NCBI RefSeq assembly: GCF_037975445.1
Contig: NZ_CP150254.1
Coordinates: 4,648,001 to 4,712,000, forward strand
Reading direction: 5' to 3'
DNA: 64,000 nt
Source of the DNA: Peribacillus sp. FSL P2-0133
GTDB lineage: Bacteria; Bacillota; Bacilli; Bacillales; DSM-1321
In this document: positions 1 through 10,093 of the stretch, in pieces
Layout: the number at the start of each line of letters is the position of its first letter
How positions within the stretch are numbered: the first letter of the stretch is position 1
Translations under genes and position numbers: made by a program
The notes under the pieces: model-generated
Seen by the model: only the letters and a program-made list of their open reading frames with translations
Told to the model about the DNA's origin: nothing
The model's database searches: none

Positions 1-104
1 CGTAGCCAGTTAGCTTATCCTTTTTTAGCTTTTACTTTATACTCCCGTTCAACTTTTTATAAACTTTTCCATAAATTTCGATTGCCTTCCAAAAGACGTA
101 AAAA

Positions 105-128
105 AAGCTTTCCTCGTAAGGAAAGCTT
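105..128 (-). terminator. Intrinsic terminator at left edge
   Basis: Nine-base perfect stem (AAGCTTTCC / GGAAAGCTT) with a 6-base loop. On the minus strand it is followed by a run of T. It ends the putative structured RNA at about 147-220, or acts as the attenuator of a gene lying left of the window. Confidence 0.7.
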
Positions 129-129
129 A

Positions 130-225
130 GTATTTGGGTAAAATAACGGTAAACCTTAGGTCAACTCGCTATTCGAGTCACTACTCACGGTCTGCCCCAT
201 CCATGCGGGTTCTCCGATCCTGCTC
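130..225 (-). ncRNA. Putative structured leader or small RNA
   Basis: On the minus strand an outer helix can form between CGGAGAACC (about 216-208) and GGTTTACCG (about 155-147). It encloses a small ACTCG/CGAGT hairpin (about 163-177), and the terminator at 105-128 follows. This aptamer-plus-terminator layout resembles a cis-regulatory leader for a minus-strand gene beyond the window. It could equally be a free small RNA. I do not recognise a known riboswitch class. The rest of 1-434 has no convincing ORF; a weak hairpin (CCCAGCAAA / TTTGCTGGG, about 358-401) may end the helicase operon. Confidence 0.35.
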
Positions 226-434
226 TTAAAACTCTTTTCTTTTCGATAACCAGTGTATAACTCCTGTTCACCTTTTATGCAGCCATTCTACCAGAATTAT
301 ATTTCATTCAATGTTTTATATATTAGAATCTCATCTGGATTAATATTAATAAATACCCCAGCAAACGTATCTCAATAACAAATAAATTTGCTGGGATATA
401 TTATTGTATTTGAAACTTCTCAAACAAATTAACT

Positions 435-3400
435 TTAAAGAAGTTCGTATACATTTGGTAAATCAAATTTAATCTCGTATGGTGAATAATAACGAATGCT
501 ATTAATAGCTAACTTTTTCTCAATATTATTTTTTAAACCAATCAAATTTCCATCGATAAGCTGAATGAAAACATTCCCATTTTCTTCTATTATATGTGAG
601 TAATTCTCACCATGATGCAAATCGTATGCAGCTTTAACAGGTTTTAAATATTGAATTTGTTCTTCTCGCGTATATTTTGTAAGTTCTCCTTTAACTAAAT
701 ATGTTAAAAGTTCCAGACCAAGTGGACGATTCAAATGTTCATGTTTCATTTGATTCTGGTAATTGCGTAAGCACTTGTAACAAGATGATTCACAAGCATT
801 TATACAATGGCTTAGTACATTAAATGTCTCATTAATAATTTCTTTAATACGCATTCCTGCTACATAGGAATATCCTGCACCACCAGATAAAGTGTCAAAT
901 AAGTATAAATCAGCATAACTTTCGCCTTGTTCATTATGAACAATCCTATAACCTACTGTCAATTCCTGAGCATCAATATCTAATACCCTGCTAGCCGCTA
1001 ATACAAGACCTTCTCCTAACGTTAATAAAGCATCATGTAACCATTGTTTGTTAGCATTGAAGTCTATGTGATCGTCCATATTTAAACGGATTAAAAATAA
1101 ATCTGATGTAAATTTATTACCCAGATAAATTTGATGTAAGTTACCAGAACATTTATTCTCAATCATCCCTTGACGTTGGAATGGTTTATAGTGCCCTTTA
1201 AATAAATCGTCATTTTTAATGACAGGCTTGATAAATCCGCAATCCTCACACATAAAGAAGCCACTTTCTCCATCAATGCCTCTATTCATTACAATAAGTT
1301 CTTCATCTTCTCTGTGTTCGTATTTAATAAAACCAAGACTATTTAAAGTTTTAAAATCAAACTTAACTTTTTCATTCGGTACAGGTAACTGTGGAGTACT
1401 AGCAAAGCTGTATTCTTGTGTAAAATCACCTTTAGGTACCTCTTTACCCTTTTCAGGTGAAAAGCCGGTAGGACAAATGTAAGGCATTGATTTGAGTTCC
1501 TCTTTACAGTTTGGACATTTCTCAGCTGCTTTACTTGCTATTTCTGTATAATTGCATTTCACACATAGGGCCACATGTTCCCCATGTAAATTCAGATCTT
1601 GAGCTGGTGCTTCAGGATTTTTAGAAAATGGATTATAAATACCACCTATACGATAAGTCTTCTTGTTTATTACAATTTGTCGCCCTGGTGCATATTCACC
1701 TAAAGCACGGTTTAATGCTAGTTGTGGTCTTTGTTCCATAATTACTTTGTTTTTCTTATCACGACCTTGAATATAAAGACTTGTTAAATCTTTAGGGAAT
1801 GCATAGGTCGGTAAGAAACCATGATTAAATAAAAAGTTTAATAGCAATTCATCTGGATGCTGCTCTGTAAATTGATCATCTTCCTCGATTAATCCTTCAT
1901 ACTCCATTAATTCTTTTTCAATTTCACAGAAAGCATCATCTAAATCTTGCCCTATATTGTCAGAAGCTTCTTTAATAAGTGACCATTTGTCCCCCTCATT
2001 TTTTATTGCTTCTTCAGGAATAATAGCAAAAATCTCAGGGTACTTTTTGAATTGTATTTTTACCTGTTTTACTAACCAATCCTCAAAACTATCTAAATTA
2101 AATTGAGAAGTTCCTTTAAAGAAGTCCTTAGTAGTACCTAGTGATTCAGAAATATTACTAGTTGCTAGTTCCCCATCTTGTGCATTGTTATGGAAAAAAG
2201 TCTGAATAAGTAGAGCGTTTAAATGGCGCTTAATAATCTTTTTATTGTTAATATAAATTAGCGCCTCTCGCGTATCTCCACTAATAATTAACTTCGGATT
2301 ATTGAAGTAATAGTGATCGTGTGGACCATCTTGTGCATACGTTATAACTGTCGATAATGATGAACCACGACGCCCTGCACGCCCGGCTCTTTGCTGGTAA
2401 TTTTCACGCTGTGGCGGGATATTTCGCATTCCAACAGCTGTTAAAGAGCCAATGTCAATACCCACTTCCATCGTTGTTGTACAACTTAAAATATCGACAA
2501 TTCCTAAGCTTTCATCAAGCACAATATCTTGAAAGGCCATCTCATATTGCTCTGTTGTAGCTAACGCTATACTTGGATCCTTTTGAGATAACTGTGCTGT
2601 GTGTTCTTCAACTGAAACATTTGTGATTTTTTCGCCCTTTAAAATGTCTGCAATCGTTGTACGCCAATACCCTTTTTCTGCTTTTAATATATCACTATCT
2701 GATGGCAGTTCTTCAATTGTATTAGCATTACAACTAGGACAATTATTATGTGGTATAACTGCATGAATTTGTTTACACGAAGTACACTTATACCAAGTGA
2801 AATCAATACCGTCTATAATTTTTAATTTATCTAAATCTAAGTAATATTTATCTAACTGACTTCTACAAAGCTGATCAAATAAATGTTGAATAAGTACCTC
2901 GGAATGCTCTTCACCAACATAAACTGCTATAATTGCTTTAAGTTGCTTTGAAATAGTATGGCTTGTTCTGCCCCATTCTGAATCATCACGATACACTCCT
3001 AGTAATTCACGTCTATCATAAACATCAAGGCTAATATCAACGGCTATATTATCTAGCAATTCCTTAATAAACAGTATAGCGACCTTCTCTAGATCCTCTT
3101 TGCTAATCCATTCTTGCACTTGCTCATCACGATATAATCGTCTCATATTCGCCGGTACGACAATTCCGGTAGTTGTATCATAAATTGAATAACCTGGAGA
3201 AGAAATGATTTCTAACATGCGTAACTTAAATTCATCTCGAATGGACATGGAAATTTCATCAAATTCTACATCTGATAATTTTCTCTCATAAAAATCTTTG
3301 ACATAGCTTTTTACATCCTTCATTAAGTCTTTTCGTTGTAACTGTGAAAACAGAAGTAAACGATTTTCATGGATGAAATGAAGAACAGTAGGGTATAATT

Positions 3401-5723
3401 CGCGACCGATTGTTGCACGTATACCTTGTTTTTCAAGCTCATACGCAGCTTTTAAAATTAATTGACGAACAGAATCCTTTTCTACTTCGTTGGGAATATC
3501 CCGTGCAAGACGCGCGGCCTTTTGACGACCATCCGAAAAGATAAGAACTTTACGCCCTTCGTTTATGTTTGTTGCTTTTCCTTCCATTGGTGGTTGTATA
3601 TTAAATTGTTCTCGAATTAGGTTAGCAAAAGGCTGTTCCCCTTTAATGCGTAAATCTCGTATATTAAACTTTGCACTTTTTAAACAGCAAGGACATTTTT
3701 CAAACGAACGCGCATTTGAATGGTATTTGTTATGTTTTCGCTTAGAAACTTTTTCAACAGACTCATACACTTGAATAAACCCTTCCATAGAAGTTGGTGG
3801 CTCACCACTAATATAGCCTGTTTCTATATGCAACCATAATGGAGCGATTCTTTTCTTTTCTAAAGCTTGAGGATGTGGTTGCTCAACTAATAAATGAATC
3901 TCTATTAGTTTTTCTCCAACAATACCATGTCCACTTTCATTCCAAAGATAAGTTGGATAATTTGAATTTTCTAGAACATACCCTTTAATAAAAGTAGATC
4001 CACAGTAGCGATGTGTCACTACTTCATAAACACGGGCACCACAATCGCAAGTTAAGCGATAATCATCATAAATTTTTCCTAGTAGCCCATTTTCATTACA
4101 GCTTTTACATTTTGGATTTAAACACGTATAGATACCAGATAACCCACGGAAAAAGATATGTACACGAGCAGGAAGTAATACACGTCCATTCTTATTCGCA
4201 GCATTTGCCAATAATAAAAGATTACTAATTGCTTTTTCAGCTAGTTCTTGCTCAATATCTGGACAAACAATCGCTACAATTTCCTTTAATGAAGTTGCTT
4301 GTCCACTAATTTGAGCAATCACTTTTTCTAAGGGGCCAAACCCATCTAATTGCTCATATAAATATCGAGGAAAATCCTTTTGTTCAGAAGGTGGTTGTGG
4401 CCATTCCATAGATTCAAAAAACACTTTCGTTTCTTGTAGGTTGTCATCATAATTTGTTTTATATTTAATAAAAGATTCGCTATTCATATTAGCTAAAGTT
4501 TGTGCTTCTGCTATCGTTACAGTTCGAGCTGGAGGACGTTTCTCTTTCGTTCCTTTGATAAGTTTGAAACGACGTTTTGAAGGTTTTCCAGTTAGTTGTT
4601 CTGCAAATTTAATAGGACCATCTACATCGTCTTCTTTTCCTAAACTAGCGGATGTTAGTATGCATTTCATACGATCACGTTCAATTCCTAAACGAGACTG
4701 GAGACGACGAATCAGTAACGCTACTTCAGCACCTCCAGTACCACGATACATATGCGCTTCGTCTAGAATTAGTATAAAGTGGTTGTCTTCACTTTCAGCT
4801 AACCATTCCTTTGTTTGTTCCCAAATAGAACGTTCAATAGGTCGCATGAGCATATATTCTAGCATCGAATAGTTTGTGACAAGTATATCTGGTGGTGTAT
4901 CTTGCATTTCGTGACGTGAAAATAGCTCTGCATCTGAAGGAAGTCCACGATAACGATCCCGATTATTTTTTTTAGAGTTCTTAAACGATTGTAAATCCTT
5001 AGCAGGCCATTTACCTCTTTCTTTCATTTGTTCTACTTTAGCAGGCATAGTTTCTTCTAGTTTCGTATAGTAATTTAAAATGTCATTTAACTGATAACGA
5101 TCTTTAGTCGCAGAATGTGCTCCAGCATAAGGTGTTCTAGATGTGTACATCCCAAATTGAACATTTCTGCTTGCAGCATCATTAAAAATTTCTTTCACTC
5201 GTTCATCACCAAATAAACGGCGCAAACGAGTCATTTGGTCACTAACTAATGCGTTCATAGGATAAAGAATTAACGCTCGTACAGCTCGTTTTTTGAAATG
5301 CTGAGGTCTTTCGCTAGCTTCCTCATATAATGTATTTAATATTGGATGCAAAAAGGATTCGGTTTTCCCGGAACCTGTACCTGTTGAAACAATTAAATCT
5401 TTATTATGCTTTAAAAAAGCTTCCATAGCTTGTTGTTGATGCAGATACGGTCGAGGAAACACACCGACAGATGGTTGTAAAGTTGCTAATTTTGTCATTA
5501 ACTTTTGAGCAGATTCTGGGATATCCATATTTCCAAAAAGGTTTCCAGGCTCATAGACAGGTGTGGATTCAATATAAGGTTCTGTAGAAAGAATACCTGG
5601 CTTATACAGTAATTCTGTACGCTTTCTTTGAAGAGATGGTTCACTGATTGGATATTGTGTTTCAATATATTCCACTAATTTTCGATGTAAACGCTCAGTT
5701 ACATAATTAATTGTGTACTCCAT
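435..5723 (-). CDS. DruE-like DEAH helicase with C-terminal DUF1998-type domain
   Basis: Large superfamily 2 helicase of 1762 residues. Visible motifs are Walker A TGTGSGKT (about 114-121), LDEAH (about 319), the TSAS motif III, and TTTMEVGIDIG with QRAGRAGRRG (about 1114) for motifs V and VI. Several CxxC zinc pairs lie between and after the helicase lobes. The C-terminus carries the DUF1998 signature SGGAGYSYVAGM followed by a cysteine cluster CESSCYKCLRN (about 1640-1652). A helicase and DUF1998 in one polypeptide of this length is typical of DruE in Druantia anti-phage systems; MrfA/YprA helicases are far shorter and DISARM splits the functions into DrmA and DrmB. It overlaps the upstream gene by 17 bases and is last in a four-gene operon. 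The helicase assignment is secure; the defence role is inferred. Confidence 0.85.
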   Translation of the reverse strand: MEYTINYVTERLHRKLVEYIETQYPISEPSLQRKRTELLYKPGILSTEPYIESTPVYEPGNLFGNMDIPESAQKLMTKLATLQPSVGVFPRPYLHQQQAMEAFLKHNKDLIVSTGTGSGKTESFLHPILNTLYEEASERPQHFKKRAVRALILYPMNALVSDQMTRLRRLFGDERVKEIFNDAASRNVQFGMYTSRTPYAGAHSATKDRYQLNDILNYYTKLEETMPAKVEQMKERGKWPAKDLQSFKNSKKNNRDRYRGLPSDAELFSRHEMQDTPPDILVTNYSMLEYMLMRPIERSIWEQTKEWLAESEDNHFILILDEAHMYRGTGGAEVALLIRRLQSRLGIERDRMKCILTSASLGKEDDVDGPIKFAEQLTGKPSKRRFKLIKGTKEKRPPARTVTIAEAQTLANMNSESFIKYKTNYDDNLQETKVFFESMEWPQPPSEQKDFPRYLYEQLDGFGPLEKVIAQISGQATSLKEIVAIVCPDIEQELAEKAISNLLLLANAANKNGRVLLPARVHIFFRGLSGIYTCLNPKCKSCNENGLLGKIYDDYRLTCDCGARVYEVVTHRYCGSTFIKGYVLENSNYPTYLWNESGHGIVGEKLIEIHLLVEQPHPQALEKKRIAPLWLHIETGYISGEPPTSMEGFIQVYESVEKVSKRKHNKYHSNARSFEKCPCCLKSAKFNIRDLRIKGEQPFANLIREQFNIQPPMEGKATNINEGRKVLIFSDGRQKAARLARDIPNEVEKDSVRQLILKAAYELEKQGIRATIGRELYPTVLHFIHENRLLLFSQLQRKDLMKDVKSYVKDFYERKLSDVEFDEISMSIRDEFKLRMLEIISSPGYSIYDTTTGIVVPANMRRLYRDEQVQEWISKEDLEKVAILFIKELLDNIAVDISLDVYDRRELLGVYRDDSEWGRTSHTISKQLKAIIAVYVGEEHSEVLIQHLFDQLCRSQLDKYYLDLDKLKIIDGIDFTWYKCTSCKQIHAVIPHNNCPSCNANTIEELPSDSDILKAEKGYWRTTIADILKGEKITNVSVEEHTAQLSQKDPSIALATTEQYEMAFQDIVLDESLGIVDILSCTTTMEVGIDIGSLTAVGMRNIPPQRENYQQRAGRAGRRGSSLSTVITYAQDGPHDHYYFNNPKLIISGDTREALIYINNKKIIKRHLNALLIQTFFHNNAQDGELATSNISESLGTTKDFFKGTSQFNLDSFEDWLVKQVKIQFKKYPEIFAIIPEEAIKNEGDKWSLIKEASDNIGQDLDDAFCEIEKELMEYEGLIEEDDQFTEQHPDELLLNFLFNHGFLPTYAFPKDLTSLYIQGRDKKNKVIMEQRPQLALNRALGEYAPGRQIVINKKTYRIGGIYNPFSKNPEAPAQDLNLHGEHVALCVKCNYTEIASKAAEKCPNCKEELKSMPYICPTGFSPEKGKEVPKGDFTQEYSFASTPQLPVPNEKVKFDFKTLNSLGFIKYEHREDEELIVMNRGIDGESGFFMCEDCGFIKPVIKNDDLFKGHYKPFQRQGMIENKCSGNLHQIYLGNKFTSDLFLIRLNMDDHIDFNANKQWLHDALLTLGEGLVLAASRVLDIDAQELTVGYRIVHNEQGESYADLYLFDTLSGGAGYSYVAGMRIKEIINETFNVLSHCINACESSCYKCLRNYQNQMKHEHLNRPLGLELLTYLVKGELTKYTREEQIQYLKPVKAAYDLHHGENYSHIIEENGNVFIQLIDGNLIGLKNNIEKKLAINSIRYYSPYEIKFDLPNVYELL

Positions 5724-6642
5724 CCTTTAACACTCCTTCTGTAAATTTGCAATATGCTAAAATAGTACGCACATTATTGATTTGATCTTCTGTGGTAAGG
5801 TAGCTTTTAGGCCATTTATTTTCATTTGGCGTTGCGATTAGGCGTAATAGTATATTTTCTTCTCTAGGAAGTGAAAAAGGTAGTTTAATCTCAATGTAGC
5901 CGTTATTATGTTTAATCATTTGGTATGTCGAGGTTGAATTTTTGAGAAAACGTAGCGCGTATTGGAATCGAACGAACATACCACCAGGTATCTGAGTAAC
6001 ATACCATTCTCCTTTTTTCCATTGTGCGAAATATTTCTCAGGTTTGATTTTGCTTCCAATTACTCGATCAAAGTAAAGAATATAAAATTCGCCTTCCTGC
6101 ATATTTTTGATAGAAGATTTTTTATATGAACCTTTTTCAGTAAAGTACACCATCTCGTTAGGGTCAATGTCGTGATGATTTGATAGCTTGTTAGTGTATA
6201 CGTTTATTAACTTTTCAAATGTTGGACGATACATATAATCATCATGCGTAAGAGAAATAGCTAATGATTTAGAAGTCAGCTGCCCGATACCTAGGCTCTT
6301 TTGTATAGGAGCCTTTAAAGAACTTATCGCTATATACTGACCGTCATGTAGTTGAACAGTCCTCTCAGGGAACAATGTATAGTAGCTATTACCCACATGA
6401 ATGATTTCTCCTTGTTGAGAAAGGAATTGAAGAAACTGCATGGGAACAGATCTTTTCTCATCATTAAAAAAAGAGAGAAATATATTAGTTTCTTTATTAA
6501 ATAATCTTTGGAGAACAGGCATTAATCTGTGAGAATGGACTTTATTTGTTTGAAACTCCTCACAGAGACCAATAATCAATTGCTTCACATAGTAACTGTA
6601 ATGATTAATGGTTCGTTGCACAGTAATATATTCATTAATCAT
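5707..6642 (-). CDS. Unknown protein, third gene of DruE-like operon
   Basis: Protein of 311 residues with no family I recognise. It has no signal peptide or membrane segment. Its start codon overlaps the stop codon of the preceding gene (TAATG junction), and its end overlaps the helicase start by 17 bases, so the three are almost certainly translated together. The middle contains tyrosine- and phenylalanine-rich stretches and a YILYFDRVIGSK segment. By position and size it may match the small accessory protein that precedes DruE in type I Druantia loci, but I can show no sequence support for that. Confidence 0.75.
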   Translation of the reverse strand: MINEYITVQRTINHYSYYVKQLIIGLCEEFQTNKVHSHRLMPVLQRLFNKETNIFLSFFNDEKRSVPMQFLQFLSQQGEIIHVGNSYYTLFPERTVQLHDGQYIAISSLKAPIQKSLGIGQLTSKSLAISLTHDDYMYRPTFEKLINVYTNKLSNHHDIDPNEMVYFTEKGSYKKSSIKNMQEGEFYILYFDRVIGSKIKPEKYFAQWKKGEWYVTQIPGGMFVRFQYALRFLKNSTSTYQMIKHNNGYIEIKLPFSLPREENILLRLIATPNENKWPKSYLTTEDQINNVRTILAYCKFTEGVLKDGVHN

Positions 6643-8591
6643 TAAACATCTACTCCTACTACGTCATTTTGATGGATATTGATAGCATTCTTAAATACTG
6701 TATAACACCATTCGAATATTTCATCGTCAGAAATGAATGAACTTAATTGATTTAACCATTCAACCAATTGATAAGGAATTTCTACACCAAGGCCTTTATA
6801 ATCTTCAATCCATTCTCTAAATTCTCTACGAATAGATATTGAATCTTCTTCCACAACAGATCCTTCAATTTGTTCAAGCATTAATTGTCCAGGTTGAAGC
6901 GCTCTAAAGTTACGTCGATTCATAAAACGAGACATATAATCCATAGAGTTAATTAGAGGTGCATAAGGCATTTTCTCTATAAACGCTAGGGCTTCATCTA
7001 AGGAATCAATTGTGATAAATGTTAAGTCTGGCATCACCTCATCCACCCATTTATTCTGTTTAAAGTATGCTGGTAAGCTATATAATGCTGCAGTTGTATG
7101 TGGATTATGAATAACAAGTGCTTTTACCGCTTCGTTCCTCGTAAATTGGGTGTACTGCTGATTTAATTGATTTAAAGTGAATGTTTCGATTTCAGGAATT
7201 ACAGTTACCATTTGCTCACAGGCAATTGTTTTAACAATACATTTAGCTAATTCAAAGCTACTGTCACCAAATATAATAATAGGCTCGCGGAGTATAACTG
7301 CAGTTAATATAGTTGCAGCTAATGTCCCTTTTTCATCATTACCTTTAAAAATAGAAAGGTTACCATTAAGTAGATTACTAAAATCGCTAACGCTCGATAA
7401 TGATTTTCCTAAAATAGATTGAAATTGTGCAAAACCAAGTTGTGCACTATTAGGAACCGGAATGGCTGCCATTGGTTGAATTGGAAGATTCGATAGAGCC
7501 ATTTGTTCCGCATATACACTTGCAAAATTACTTTGTAAGTGTTCTATTTTATTGTGCATAGTTTTTTGAATTTCAGAATACTGGTTTTTTATTGTTTCTA
7601 AAGCTTTGGATTCATTTATATAAGCACTTTTTATCTTATCTAATTCTAGCATCCTTGCATTATTCTCTTTTACAAGCTTTGCATTTACTTTTAAAAAGTT
7701 ATCATATTTATCTTCAAATGATTGCTGGACACGTTGTTCTATAATTGTTTTTGTTACATCTAACTCTAAAACTAATTCAGTAAATAAAGTGATTTCTTCT
7801 TCTTTTAACGTATGACCTTGCATAATGTGAATAGCTCTTTGTAAACGTTCTTGTAAGTGTGGACCCTGTGCTTTATCTGAATCGTACCATTCTTTTAATC
7901 GAGCAATCATTTTTCGAGATAATTCGGCTAGATCGGTATTATCCTTTAGCTGTTTTAGGGCGTCACTAATTACACGCTGTTCATTTGCCACATCAATCGA
8001 ACCTATTAAATTTTCTGAGTCTAGTTGGTTCATGCAAAAAAGACGTTCTTGGTTCTTATCAAGAATCGCAGTAATATCAATTTCTTGTTGGTAGTACTGA
8101 ATAAAATCTTGTTCTTTACAACGATATAAACCATTGATGAATTCCATTTGAAGAGGACCTACTAAATAGTCATCTGCAGTTCTAAAAATAACGTGGTTAG
8201 AAACAACAAATGGGATCGATATTCCTTTGCTTAATAGTTCCACTATTTGATGTCTATCTTTTGCAATAGTTTCATCAAGATCAATGACTTCAAAAAATTT
8301 AAGATTAAATACTTCTTTTCCTAAGAAATATTTACAAGAGCTAGGTCTAGAGACATCATATGTTTTAAATTCAATAAGCTCATGAAAGCGGAAAACTTCT
8401 TTCTGCGGTGGTTGGTAAGATTCTGCAATAAAAATCTTACCTGTATTAGGGAAAATAGAGATTAAATCACTTTCATCTAACTCTTGTAACTTCCCATCAT
8501 TGTAAATAGCATAAGGTTGCGCACCTACAGCTTCACTTGTATTTCCATCTTTTTGAATGTTTCGTTTATAAATTTTTAGTAAAGCAATCAT
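6642..8591 (-). CDS. Coiled-coil protein, second gene of DruE-like operon
   Basis: Protein of 649 residues, family not recognised. The N-terminal third is mixed alpha/beta. Residues about 260-360 are highly charged and helical, consistent with a coiled coil. A C-terminal alpha/beta region (about 400-560) contains EPIIIFGDSSFELAKCIVK, which sits where an AAA-like P-loop might be but lacks GKT/S, so ATP binding is not supported. The start overlaps the previous stop as ATGA and has AAAGGAGATGA ahead of it. It probably bridges or scaffolds the complex of the operon; this is an inference from the coiled coil and coupling only. Confidence 0.75.
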   Translation of the reverse strand: MIALLKIYKRNIQKDGNTSEAVGAQPYAIYNDGKLQELDESDLISIFPNTGKIFIAESYQPPQKEVFRFHELIEFKTYDVSRPSSCKYFLGKEVFNLKFFEVIDLDETIAKDRHQIVELLSKGISIPFVVSNHVIFRTADDYLVGPLQMEFINGLYRCKEQDFIQYYQQEIDITAILDKNQERLFCMNQLDSENLIGSIDVANEQRVISDALKQLKDNTDLAELSRKMIARLKEWYDSDKAQGPHLQERLQRAIHIMQGHTLKEEEITLFTELVLELDVTKTIIEQRVQQSFEDKYDNFLKVNAKLVKENNARMLELDKIKSAYINESKALETIKNQYSEIQKTMHNKIEHLQSNFASVYAEQMALSNLPIQPMAAIPVPNSAQLGFAQFQSILGKSLSSVSDFSNLLNGNLSIFKGNDEKGTLAATILTAVILREPIIIFGDSSFELAKCIVKTIACEQMVTVIPEIETFTLNQLNQQYTQFTRNEAVKALVIHNPHTTAALYSLPAYFKQNKWVDEVMPDLTFITIDSLDEALAFIEKMPYAPLINSMDYMSRFMNRRNFRALQPGQLMLEQIEGSVVEEDSISIRREFREWIEDYKGLGVEIPYQLVEWLNQLSSFISDDEIFEWCYTVFKNAINIHQNDVVGVDV

Positions 8592-10093
8592 TGGATATGT
8601 TTCATCTCCTTTATTATTTCTACAATTGGTTTAGGAACACGTATACCAAAGCGGCGAATATAGTAAAGAATCTTATCTTTATACACAAAGGCGCTATTCA
8701 TTACAATTGATTGTAGTAACCGAATCTCTTCTACTAAACAAATAACTTTTGGATACAGATAGTGCTTTTCATATAAGCTGAGAATTCTTTCAAATGCTAT
8801 CCTATTTGATAATGCTAACGGTTGTTGAACATTGACACTCCATAAAGTAGGAAAATCTATACGAATAGGCGCTTTAAAGGTATTTTTCCCACCATGTTTC
8901 ATTTTATAATTGATATCCGTTTCAGTGTGTACCAATACAGATAAATCTGTCTCGAATTCTATTTTTTCTACTTGTAATTCACGAATTGTAAATAACGCAT
9001 CTTTATTATCGATTATTGCTTGCCCTTTGAAGTTACGAGTATGCTCTAATATTGGGGTGTAACGTAATGTTAGAATCTCTGTAACTTCTTGATCAACATA
9101 TAGCAAATAATCGCCTGAATCTGATATATTCAGTTCCATGATCTGGTTATTTGGTACTCTTAATACTTGACGCCGATTATTCGGATGTACCAAAATTACT
9201 CTCTGTTCCATATGCCTCATGCCAATATTGGTTACCAGCCAGAAACTTTTATGACTATTTATTTCTACAATTGTACCTATTTTTTTGAAAGAAACTGGAG
9301 GAAGAATATCTAAATGACATGTAGCGGCCAAAAGTGTATAGTATAGAATTCTCGTAAACCATTTCTGTAAATCATCAGAGAACTCTATTGGCATAATCAA
9401 TTCATAGATATAAAATTGCTCATATCGTATTTGGCTTACCACCTCTAGATCTGAATGAATATATATTAACGGAGTTGCTGATACTACAAAAAAACGACCA
9501 GATAATGTAATTTTACGATAAGGTATGCTATTAAATTGACCTTGTATTTCTTTAAAAATAAGAGGACCATCACTAAATGGCTCAAACATGCCACTAATAT
9601 GAAGTCCCAACATTTTTTCATATCGCTCATTTGTACATTTAAATGTATATCTACCAAGCAAAGGAACGTCTTGCTCACAAGCTGGGCGAGCTGGTAATAA
9701 ACGAACAGTATTTAACTGGAATTCTGAAATCTGTTCACAATGATATGTATAGTACATATTATGACGTTGCATATTTACATTTAATTGATTAATCAATGGG
9801 AACTTTAATTGAAATATGTATTCCTGATCTTGCTTTTTTAATACAAGGCGAACTCTTTGACGTGCTGCAAGCTCTTGATCATACATAGTGTATTCACCAA
9901 GACTCTGGGAATACAATTCGCAGGCTGCCTTTACTTCATTGGGAACCCCTTTGCCATGGCGAAAATGAGGGGTATTCTTCGTTCCCGGATAAAAATGAAG
10001 AGCCCCATTACATCTAGGGCAAAAATATAATCGTCCTTTAATTGCCTGTAACGCTGTAATTAGCTGATAATCAGCTGTATAGGCTCTGTCCAT
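8588..10093 (-). CDS. Protein with CoiA-like N-terminal zinc motif, first gene of DruE-like operon
   Basis: Protein of 501 residues. The N-terminus has FCPRC (C25, C28), then PHFRH (H43, H46) and a further cysteine at 58. This spacing is like the zinc-binding N-terminal domain of CoiA-family competence proteins and related nuclease fusions. The remaining about 400 residues are beta-rich and unrecognised, and I see no catalytic nuclease motif. The start is ATG with GAGGTGATTAG ahead. The stop overlaps the next start as ATGA. As the first gene it would be a DNA- or RNA-binding or target-recognition part if the operon is a defence system. That role is inferred. Confidence 0.75.
   Translation of the reverse strand: MDRAYTADYQLITALQAIKGRLYFCPRCNGALHFYPGTKNTPHFRHGKGVPNEVKAACELYSQSLGEYTMYDQELAARQRVRLVLKKQDQEYIFQLKFPLINQLNVNMQRHNMYYTYHCEQISEFQLNTVRLLPARPACEQDVPLLGRYTFKCTNERYEKMLGLHISGMFEPFSDGPLIFKEIQGQFNSIPYRKITLSGRFFVVSATPLIYIHSDLEVVSQIRYEQFYIYELIMPIEFSDDLQKWFTRILYYTLLAATCHLDILPPVSFKKIGTIVEINSHKSFWLVTNIGMRHMEQRVILVHPNNRRQVLRVPNNQIMELNISDSGDYLLYVDQEVTEILTLRYTPILEHTRNFKGQAIIDNKDALFTIRELQVEKIEFETDLSVLVHTETDINYKMKHGGKNTFKAPIRIDFPTLWSVNVQQPLALSNRIAFERILSLYEKHYLYPKVICLVEEIRLLQSIVMNSAFVYKDKILYYIRRFGIRVPKPIVEIIKEMKHIQ

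Noticed and set aside
435..5723. DISARM (DrmA/DrmB) or MrfA assignment for the helicase
   Set aside because: DISARM splits helicase and DUF1998 in two genes and MrfA is less than half this length; neither DrmC nor a methylase is present.
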